Shown here: positions 6,591 through 11,743 of the stretch, one piece after another
Layout: every line of letters begins with the position of its first letter
Numbering within the stretch: position 1 is the stretch's first letter
Translations under genes and position numbers: made by a program
The notes under the pieces: model-generated
What the model was told of the DNA's origin: nothing
What the model saw: the letters and a program-made list of their open reading frames with translations, nothing else
Databases searched by the model: none
Assembly: GCA_902783755.1 (NCBI GenBank)
Contig: CACZSC010000254.1
Location: forward strand, 1-11,743
DNA length: 11,743 bases
Reading direction: 5' to 3'
Source of the DNA: an uncultured Ruminococcus sp.
GTDB taxonomy: Bacteria; Bacillota; Clostridia; Oscillospirales; CAG-272

Positions 6591-8329
6591 ACGGCACCGC
6601 CTTTCCCGGCGCCGACAGAGCCGTACTGTGATATGTATATCTCACGGTATATGCCGCAGCTCTCGAGCAGGTCTTCGTGCCGCCCGAGCCCCGCGATTCT
6701 TCCCTCATCCAGCACCAGGATCAGATCGGAATTCATGACCGAAACGATCCTCTGGGACACTATGATGGACGTGGGCCTGTATTCGAGTTCAGAGATGCTT
6801 TTCCTAAGGGCCGCGTCAGTGGCGTAGTCCAGGGCCGACGAGCTGTCGTCAAGTATGAGTATCTCAGGCTTTTTCACCAGGGCTCTCGCGATCGTGATCC
6901 TCTGGCGCTGTCCGCCCGAGAAGTTCTTTCCGTTCTGTTCGACTTCCGATCCCAGTCCGTCCTGTCTGGATGCGATGACATTTTCCGCCTGCGCGGTCCT
7001 TACGGAACTGCCGATCAGACCGTCGTCAGCAGCCCTGTTTCCGAAGGTCAGGTTGCTCCTTAAGGTGCCCTTGAAAAGCGTGGCTCTCTGGAGCACGTAA
7101 CCGATCTTCGACCTCAGGTCCTTCGCGGTATAGTCTCTCACGTCCACACCGTCCACCAGCACGGTCCCCGACGTGGCGTCATAGAACCTGAGTATCAGGC
7201 TCAGCACGGAAGTCTTCCCCGAGCCGGTGCCCCCGATGATACCGAGAGTGTCTCCCCTGTTCACCGAGAAAGATATATCAGACAGTGCGGCGTCAGACTG
7301 CGGGTTGTATCTCAGGGTGACGTTCCTGAATTCAACAGCCGGCGCCCCTTCGGAAGGTTCTCCGGAAGTCTCCGGATATGTCATGGAAGGTTCCGTATCC
7401 AGGATCTCCCCTATCCTCTTCATGGAAGCCGACGCCTTTGAAAGCGTCACCACCAGATTCGCCAGTTTCAGGAGTTCCACCAGTATCTGGCCCATGTAGT
7501 TGTAAAGGGCCACCGCCTGGCCTGTCGTGAGCTCTCCCGTGTTCACGAGTTTTCCGGAGACATGGAGCAGCACTATCACGGCAGTGTTGATGATAAGAAT
7601 GGTCAGGGGATTCATCAGAGACGATATGCGTCCCGCCGCCTTCTGGATGAAGCTGAGCTTTTCGTTGGCGGATCTGAATTTCTCCCTCTCCTTTTCCGAC
7701 ATGCTGTATGCCCTGATGACGCGGGAGCCGATGAGGTTCTCCCGCACGGTCTCCGTCAGCTCGTCCGTCTTTCCCTGCACCTTCCTGTATGTCCTGACAG
7801 GGACCAGAAGTATGGCGAACACGACGGCGAAGAGCACGACTATTGCGGCCGCGAATATCAGGGACGCTTTTTTGTTCACGGTAAACGCCATGATCAGGGC
7901 GCCTATGACCACGAAGGGGGATCTCATGACCAGCCTCAGGAACAGGTTAATCCCGTTCTGCACGAGATTAGAGTCGCCCGTGAGCCTTGTAATGAGGGAC
8001 GAGGTCCCTATCCGGTCGATGTCTGCGAACGCAATCCGGTTGACCTTGTCGAACAGGGAGACTCTTATCTCCCCGGCGCATCCCACAGCTGCCTTCGCAG
8101 CGAAATACTGGGCAGTCAGCGCAAAAGCGGCCCCTGCCGCGGCAAGGGCGAGCAGCACCAAAAACCGCGATATGACATATTCCCGGTTCTGTGCCGCGAT
8201 GCCGTTATCGATGATATCGGCCACCACGACGGGTACATATAACTCCATCAGAGCTTCCAGAAGCTTGAACAGCGGAGCCATAACGGATTCTTTTCTGTAC
8301 TTTCTGAGATGCTCCAGCAGATGACGCAT
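6587..8329 (-). CDS. ABC exporter half-transporter, degenerate-site subunit (TM287/BmrC-like)
   Basis: The 580-residue protein has an exporter membrane domain (about 15-300) followed by an ATPase domain. Walker A is GGTGSGKT (366-373), the Q-loop is Q414, and the signature FSGGQ is at 470-474. Two catalytic residues are replaced: the position after Walker B is Asp (LILDD, D495) instead of Glu, and the H-loop residue is Gln (VSQRI, Q526) instead of His. This double change is the established mark of the subunit with the non-hydrolysing site in heterodimeric exporters (TM287/288, BmrCD, LmrCD). The intact FSGGQ completes the active site of the partner. It begins three bases after the stop of the lipoprotein gene and overlaps the next gene by four bases, so all three are probably translated as a unit. 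No separate promoter is visible. The heterodimer assignment is strong; the cargo is unknown. Confidence 0.95.
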   Translation of the reverse strand: MRHLLEHLRKYRKESVMAPLFKLLEALMELYVPVVVADIIDNGIAAQNREYVISRFLVLLALAAAGAAFALTAQYFAAKAAVGCAGEIRVSLFDKVNRIAFADIDRIGTSSLITRLTGDSNLVQNGINLFLRLVMRSPFVVIGALIMAFTVNKKASLIFAAAIVVLFAVVFAILLVPVRTYRKVQGKTDELTETVRENLIGSRVIRAYSMSEKEREKFRSANEKLSFIQKAAGRISSLMNPLTILIINTAVIVLLHVSGKLVNTGELTTGQAVALYNYMGQILVELLKLANLVVTLSKASASMKRIGEILDTEPSMTYPETSGEPSEGAPAVEFRNVTLRYNPQSDAALSDISFSVNRGDTLGIIGGTGSGKTSVLSLILRFYDATSGTVLVDGVDVRDYTAKDLRSKIGYVLQRATLFKGTLRSNLTFGNRAADDGLIGSSVRTAQAENVIASRQDGLGSEVEQNGKNFSGGQRQRITIARALVKKPEILILDDSSSALDYATDAALRKSISELEYRPTSIIVSQRIVSVMNSDLILVLDEGRIAGLGRHEDLLESCGIYREIYISQYGSVGAGKGGAV

Positions 8330-8332
8330 AGC

Positions 8333-9772
8333 CTATTTTTCCGTGTTCTCCGTTTCTTCGGGCGTCTTTGTGGGGCTGACGCCCTTTTCTATTGCCTCAC
8401 CGGCTTTCTTTGCCAGCTCCTTCAGATTCTTGTACCAGCCGTCTGTCCAGACCGAACCCTGGATCAGACGGTATGTGGCATCCCCTACCTCGGGGATGTT
8501 CTCCCCGTTCACTTCCGCGAAGTCGAAAGCCGGGGATCTCAGTATCAGCTCTATGCTGCCGATGGCTGCGTTCTCCCTCACATATCCGGCCGTGAGGTAT
8601 TCCATGTACCTGCCGAACACGTTCTCTTCAGCCGCCGCGCATATGCATACCATCATACCGGCGGATCTTTCCTGGTCGCAGCCGAATGATGGGACCGCGA
8701 ACACAGGCGTTTCCCTCTTCATGAGAGTCCTGTATTCTCCGCCTTCCGTCTCAAGGGGCATCGGGACCACGGACCACGGCAGTCCGGTCATGCCGTCGTT
8801 TTCCGCGCAGGAAAGGGCATCGATCATAAAGGCCGTCTTCCCGCTGTAGAATGAGGATGTGCTGTTCCCGTAATGCTTGGTCTTATACAGTTTCCGGATC
8901 GTTCTGACAGTGTCCGAAAGGGATTCCCGGCTGAAACCGGCCTCTGCCTTTCCGCTGTCCGGAAACGTGATATACGAGTTGCCGGACGATATGAACGCCA
9001 GGCTGTATATATAGTCACGGGAATACGGGGTCGTATACTCGCCCCGTTCCGTCTCCTCCATGAGGGATATGAACTCATCCCAGGTCCATGACCGGTCAGC
9101 GACCATCCGATAGATCTCCCCGGTTCCCTTCGAGACCAGCTCTTCGTTGATGAACACGGCAGGGATCTCCCCGGGTTCCACAAGAGCCGATCCCGAGATC
9201 CCGTATATTCCGCCGGCACCTCCCGCGGCGCAGGCGGACTGACGATACAGGCATCCGTAATCCTTTTCTGAAAACTCTGTCCCTCTGACATCAGCAAGAA
9301 GTCCGTCGGCCTTCATCAGAAGTATCCGGTCTGAAGGCACTATGAGAAGGTCACAGTAAGGCAGGCCCGTTTTCAGGTCGTTCATCAGGCTTTCGTGAAT
9401 GGTGCCGAAGTCTTCGCAGAAAGAGACGATCTTTGAGTTCGTCATGTTCTCGGCAGACCTGTACGCAAGGAACCTGGCTTTCGACATCACCGAGGACAGA
9501 TCGTCGGGATCCGCCACGGCCGGGACGGCGGAGATCACCGTGAACACGTCCCCTCTCAGATCCATTGCGGGAAGCCCTTCCTCCGGGCCGAAAACGTCAG
9601 ACCCGCTTATCTCAAATTCTGAAAAAACATATTCCCGGGTGTCGGAAACGTCTGTGACCGCGGGCCCGGTCTCGTCCGGTGTCAGGTCGGTGACGCTCAC
9701 TATCCCGCAGGAACAGAAAAAAGAGGCCAGGATGAGAGCCAGAGCCGATGTGATGATCCTTTTCGTCCTCAT
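8333..9772 (-). CDS. Solute-binding-like lipoprotein (extracellular solute-binding family 1 fold), divergent
   Basis: The 479-residue product has a signal peptide (MRTKR then a hydrophobic stretch 6-19) ending in an unusual lipobox, with the probable lipidated Cys at 22 after FFCS. A Thr/Asp/Glu linker follows to about 50. Several segments match the family 1 (sugar/oligosaccharide) binding protein pattern in order: CDLLIVPSD near 140-148 then ADGLLADV, GIYGISGS then VFINEELVSKG (188-216), WTWDEFISLMEE (229-240), FYSGKTAFMIDA (308-319), and WSVVPMPLE (333-341). The tail (465-479) is charged and rich in Thr/Glu. No importer permease lies nearby; the gene directly precedes an exporter pair, three bases away. 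The ATG at 9772 has AGGGAGG eight bases upstream (9781-9787). An alternative ATG at 9799 overlaps the previous stop as ATGA and would add nine residues before the signal peptide. The open frame continues to 10039, but that part lies inside the glycosyltransferase gene and looks non-coding. The fold assignment is moderately sure; the ligand is unknown. Confidence 0.8.
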   Translation of the reverse strand: MRTKRIITSALALILASFFCSCGIVSVTDLTPDETGPAVTDVSDTREYVFSEFEISGSDVFGPEEGLPAMDLRGDVFTVISAVPAVADPDDLSSVMSKARFLAYRSAENMTNSKIVSFCEDFGTIHESLMNDLKTGLPYCDLLIVPSDRILLMKADGLLADVRGTEFSEKDYGCLYRQSACAAGGAGGIYGISGSALVEPGEIPAVFINEELVSKGTGEIYRMVADRSWTWDEFISLMEETERGEYTTPYSRDYIYSLAFISSGNSYITFPDSGKAEAGFSRESLSDTVRTIRKLYKTKHYGNSTSSFYSGKTAFMIDALSCAENDGMTGLPWSVVPMPLETEGGEYRTLMKRETPVFAVPSFGCDQERSAGMMVCICAAAEENVFGRYMEYLTAGYVRENAAIGSIELILRSPAFDFAEVNGENIPEVGDATYRLIQGSVWTDGWYKNLKELAKKAGEAIEKGVSPTKTPEETENTEK

Positions 9773-9780
9773 TTTGCGGG

Positions 9781-9787
9781 CCTCCCT
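9781..9787 (-). promoter_or_regulatory. Ribosome binding site that sets the lipoprotein start
   Basis: On the minus strand this reads AGGGAGG, eight bases before the ATG at 9772. It favours that start over the long upstream extension of the frame and over the ATGA-overlapping ATG at 9799. Confidence 0.7.
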
Positions 9788-9795
9788 TCCTTGCC

Positions 9796-10533
9796 TCATA
9801 TATCCAGTTTTGCAACTCTCTTTTTGATCTTGCGCAGGTCGTTCAGCATCTTCACGCTGTCGGACACGAGTCTGATCTTTGATTCCCCGTGATTGAGCAC
9901 CTTTACCGGGTACTCGCCCACAGCCAGCTTCATCCTGTCGGCGATCATGAGCACCTCGAAATCGAAGGCCCACCGGTCCACCGTACACATGGAGAATATC
10001 TTCTTTCCGCACTCCGCCCGGAACAGTTTCAGCCCGCACTGGGAATCGGAATGGGAAAATCCCGAAACGGCCTTTATGAGCTTCATGTACGCCTTGGATG
10101 CGGTCCTGCGGAGGAATCCGTATCCCTCATACCCGTCCTTCGCGATGGCGCGGGAACCGATCAGTATGTCGTAACCGCTCTCCGCCATCCTGCCGAACAT
10201 GGCAAGGATCGTGTCGCACCCGTACGCCAGGTCGCAGTCGGTGAACATTATGTAATCCCCTGACGCATCCATGAAGCCGAGTCTCACGGCTTTCCCCTTG
10301 CCAGAATTCACGGTCTCGTGATGGCAGACGACCTTTCCTCTTTCCGGATGATGGGAACCTATCCACCTGTCGACCGCTTCCCCGGTGCCGTCGGTGGATC
10401 CATCGTCCGAGATGACGATCTCGTATCCGCACCCCTCCGGAAGGTCCCGGTCGAACCTTGACGTGATCTCGTCAAGACATCCGGATACTCCCGCGATCTC
10501 GTTGTATACCGGTATAACTACTGAAAATATCAT
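9796..10533 (-). CDS. GT2-family glycosyltransferase, polyprenyl-phosphate sugar synthase-like
   Basis: The 245-residue protein transfers a sugar from a nucleotide donor, most likely to a polyprenyl phosphate carrier at the inner face of the membrane, by analogy with dolichyl-phosphate glucose/mannose synthases. Visible motifs are VVIPVYNE (5-12), the nucleotide-binding DDGSTDGT (43-50), GKGKAVRLGF (78-87), the metal-binding DxD as D99-C-D101 in FTDCDLAY, SQCGLKLF (164-171) and DRWAFDFEVLMIA (186-198). These last two blocks are typical of the DPG/DPM synthase subgroup. There is no C-terminal membrane helix, so it is a short, soluble or peripheral form. The ATG at 10533 begins two bases after the methyltransferase stop at 10536, which suggests coupled translation. 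The frame stays open upstream to 10908, but that part overlaps the methyltransferase and encodes low-complexity Arg-rich sequence, so it is rejected. The acceptor and sugar cannot be deduced. Confidence 0.9.
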   Translation of the reverse strand: MIFSVVIPVYNEIAGVSGCLDEITSRFDRDLPEGCGYEIVISDDGSTDGTGEAVDRWIGSHHPERGKVVCHHETVNSGKGKAVRLGFMDASGDYIMFTDCDLAYGCDTILAMFGRMAESGYDILIGSRAIAKDGYEGYGFLRRTASKAYMKLIKAVSGFSHSDSQCGLKLFRAECGKKIFSMCTVDRWAFDFEVLMIADRMKLAVGEYPVKVLNHGESKIRLVSDSVKMLNDLRKIKKRVAKLDI

Positions 10534-10535
10534 GA

Positions 10536-11426
10536 TCAAACATCCAATCCGAAGACCGTATAGTTGACATCTACGGTCAGATCCATGCTCCCGCGTGAGC
10601 GCAGTTCTTCCTTCCGCCCGCCGGTGGCTCTGTAATAGTGAGGGGTCATCTTGAGAAGATCCTCGAGATCCTCCGCTTTCCCCACGCTTATGGTATATCT
10701 GTCGGCCTTCGTTCCCGTACACCCGAATCCCGAAGGGGCCTCCGGCCTGAAGTCGCCTATCTCGACCTTCTCGTAGATCACCTGTCTCATCTCGATGAGA
10801 TGCTCCCTTCCGGCCGACACGACGATGAGTTCCCCGCCGGGCTTCAGGATCCTTCGCACCTCGTCCCAGGGTATCGGCGCGAACATGCTGATGACGGCGT
10901 CGGCGCACTGTCCGGCGACCGGAAGGCGGAAGATGTTCGCGGGAAGGAAATGGGCTTCCGGCCCTTCAGCATCCGGTCCGGTGAACAGGCCTCTCGTATG
11001 GAGCCCCGCGTCCTCCGCCAGCCTGCAGGCCATCACGGCTCCGTTCTTCGATGCATCGAATCCAAGAGCCATCACACCCCGGCCCGTATGTCCGAATATT
11101 TCCCGGACGGTCCTCACCGTGTGGTATCCGTCTCCGCAGCCAAGATCCATGAGCACGGTCCCTTCGGCGTCTCTGCGGCATACCAGGTCTGAAACGGTAT
11201 CGTCGAATCTGTCGTAGTATCCCTTTGACAGGAACCTTCTCCTGGCCTCCAGCATCCCGCGGTCATCCCCGCTTCTCGGATTGGAGGCCTTCCCGGGCGG
11301 CAGGAAATTCACGTATCCCTGCCGGGCTATGTCATATGTATGGCCGTTCGGGCAGAGGATGCTGCCCTCCGCCGGATGCAGCCTTTCCCCGCATACGGGA
11401 CAGCGGATAAAGTCGAGTATATGCAT
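10536..11426 (-). CDS. rlmA: 23S rRNA (guanine-N1)-methyltransferase, RlmA/RrmA/TlrB family
   Basis: Members of this family methylate N1 of a guanine in helix 35 of 23S rRNA, G745 for E. coli RlmA(I) and G748 for the Gram-positive RlmA(II)/TlrB type, at the peptide exit tunnel near the macrolide site. The 296-residue product has the family zinc site C9, C12, C25, H29, followed by the diagnostic YDIARQGYVNFLPP (31-44), GD then EARRRFLSKGYY (60-71), and the SAM motif I DLGCGDGYHT (94-103). FAPIPWDEVRRILKPGGELIVVSAGREHLIEMRQVIYE (182-219) and MTPHYYRA (260-267) match further conserved blocks of E. coli RlmA. Length is slightly above the E. coli protein (about 270). The start has GAGGAAG just upstream. 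It is the first gene of the operon, behind the promoter at 11458-11486. Whether it is the 745 or 748 type cannot be decided from sequence by eye; Gram-positive context favours 748. Confidence 0.93.
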   Translation of the reverse strand: MHILDFIRCPVCGERLHPAEGSILCPNGHTYDIARQGYVNFLPPGKASNPRSGDDRGMLEARRRFLSKGYYDRFDDTVSDLVCRRDAEGTVLMDLGCGDGYHTVRTVREIFGHTGRGVMALGFDASKNGAVMACRLAEDAGLHTRGLFTGPDAEGPEAHFLPANIFRLPVAGQCADAVISMFAPIPWDEVRRILKPGGELIVVSAGREHLIEMRQVIYEKVEIGDFRPEAPSGFGCTGTKADRYTISVGKAEDLEDLLKMTPHYYRATGGRKEELRSRGSMDLTVDVNYTVFGLDV

Positions 11427-11457
11427 CTCTTCCTCGGTTCTTTCTGTATCTCTTAAG

Positions 11458-11486
11458 ATAATATCATTTTATGCGGTCTCTTGCAA
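11458..11486 (-). promoter_or_regulatory. Sigma-A promoter of the rlmA-ABC exporter operon
   Basis: On the minus strand a -35 TTGCAA (11481-11486) and a -10 TATTAT (11458-11463) are separated by 17 bases. Transcription would start near 11451, about 25 bases before the rlmA ATG. No other promoter is obvious inside the five-gene run, and the gaps between its genes are at most 23 bases. Confidence 0.75.
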
Positions 11487-11517
11487 TAGTCTGAACGAAC
11501 ATGGATACAATTGCACA

Positions 11518-11530
11518 ACGATTTTATCGT
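11518..11530. repeat. Small palindrome upstream of the plus-strand -35, possible operator
   Basis: ACGAT TTT ATCGT is a perfect 5-base dyad with a three-base centre, ten bases before the -35 hexamer of the downstream gene and between the two divergent promoters. It is short, so it could be chance. Confidence 0.25.
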
Positions 11531-11539
11531 CCCATTTTG

Positions 11540-11568
11540 TTGACACTGTTTTTCATTTGTGCTATCAT
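11540..11568 (+). promoter_or_regulatory. Sigma-A promoter of the gene starting at 11622
   Basis: A perfect -35 TTGACA (11540-11545) and a -10 TATCAT (11563-11568) are separated by 17 bases. Transcription would start near 11575, leaving a leader of about 47 bases that ends with a CGGGAG ribosome binding site before the ATG at 11622. Confidence 0.83.
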
Positions 11569-11621
11569 GTATCCATCATCGGGAGCGTACGTTTTCCCTA
11601 TTTCTTCACGGGAGTTGTTTT

Positions 11622-11743
11622 ATGGAAACCAAGAGAAATCTCAAATACTTCACCGCGCCGCCGATCTCGGTCCTGGCCATAATAGGATGGGCCATAGTCG
11701 CTGTGGGAGTCATCATGCTCATACTGGGCATCAAGGACATCAC
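11622..11743 (+). CDS. Hypothetical membrane protein, N-terminal part (runs off the window)
   Basis: Forty complete codons are present. After a short charged start (METKRNLKYF) and TAPPISV there is a continuous hydrophobic segment at about 15-37 (VLAIIGWAIVAVGVIMLILGI), followed by KDI. This looks like the first membrane helix of a small integral membrane protein. The start is supported by CGGGAG at 11609-11614 and by a consensus promoter upstream. The family cannot be recognised from this fragment. It diverges from the rlmA operon and may share its regulation. Confidence 0.72.
   Translation, partial: METKRNLKYFTAPPISVLAIIGWAIVAVGVIMLILGIKDI

Larger units (their letters stand above)
11501..11576. 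repeat. Long-spaced imperfect inverted repeat in the divergent promoter region
   Basis: On the plus strand, 11557-11576 reads TTGTGC, five bases, TGTATCCAT. On the minus strand, 11518 down to 11501 reads TTGTGC, three bases, TGTATCCAT. The two copies share 15 identical bases in the same order, face each other, and have centres about 57 bases apart. The right copy covers the -10 element and start point of the plus-strand promoter. The left copy sits about 15 bases upstream of the operon's -35. They could be paired binding sites for one regulator. Confidence 0.45.

Noticed and set aside
7527..8324. Long open frame (265 codons) antisense to the degenerate ABC subunit
   Set aside because: It mirrors the codon pattern of the real gene, its product is Ser/Arg/Thr-rich with no recognisable domain, and the opposite strand carries a clear ABC protein.
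9773..10039. Upstream extension of the lipoprotein frame
   Set aside because: These 89 codons overlap the glycosyltransferase gene in another frame, encode Arg/Gly-rich nonsense, and would bury the signal peptide inside the protein.
10534..10908. Upstream extension of the glycosyltransferase frame
   Set aside because: It overlaps the methyltransferase gene. The GT2 fold begins exactly at MIFSVVIPVYNE with its own ATG at 10533.
11281..11682. 133-codon plus-strand frame crossing the divergent promoter region
   Set aside because: It runs antisense to rlmA, through both promoters and into the start of the next gene in another frame; no ribosome site or motif.
1..11743. CRISPR array, tRNA or rRNA gene, insertion sequence, phage attachment site
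   Set aside because: I saw no regularly spaced repeats, cloverleaf-like segments, transposase motifs or direct-repeat boundaries by eye.

Overview
The window looks like chromosomal DNA of a Gram-positive, gut-type anaerobe of the class Clostridia. This is inferred from strong AAGGAG-type ribosome binding sites, consensus sigma-A promoters with 17-base spacers, surface lipoproteins instead of periplasmic proteins, an M16C peptidase with an S-layer-like tail, and moderately high GC (over half by eye) with GC-rich third codon positions. I see no mobile element, CRISPR array, tRNA or rRNA. No stretch longer than 300 bases lacks a gene.

Layout. (1) 51-3590, plus strand: a large lipoprotein metallopeptidase of the M16C (PreP/insulinase) family, ending at a strong, probably bidirectional terminator (about 3620-3658). 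(2) 3675-4298, minus strand: a six-helix DUF308/HdeD-like membrane protein. (3) 4299-4448: a compact divergent regulatory region with two near-consensus promoters placed back to back. (4) 4449-4796, plus strand: yajC, the accessory subunit of the Sec translocase, standing alone with its own promoter and terminator. (5) 4848-11426, minus strand: a tightly packed five-gene operon in the order rlmA-type 23S rRNA guanine-N1 methyltransferase, GT2 glycosyltransferase, solute-binding-like lipoprotein, and two ABC half-transporters. Its promoter is near 11458-11486 and it probably ends at the hairpin at 4817-4836. (6) 11427-11621: a second divergent promoter region with unusual inverted repeats. (7) 11622 to the window end, plus strand: the start of a small membrane protein.

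How the genes may work together. The two ABC proteins are clearly the two halves of one heterodimeric exporter of the TM287/288, BmrCD, LmrCD type. One half has the degenerate ATP site (Asp for Glu after Walker B, Gln for His in the H-loop). The other is catalytically canonical but carries the variant LSQGQ signature that pairs with the degenerate site. Their co-transcription with an RlmA-family methyltransferase (a family whose members modify the macrolide/lincosamide exit-tunnel region of 23S rRNA), a glycosyltransferase and a sugar-binding-like lipoprotein is the most intriguing feature here. A drug-tolerance or envelope-stress role is possible but is inference only. The remaining genes look like ordinary housekeeping or surface functions. 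I found no clear evidence of a wholly new system.
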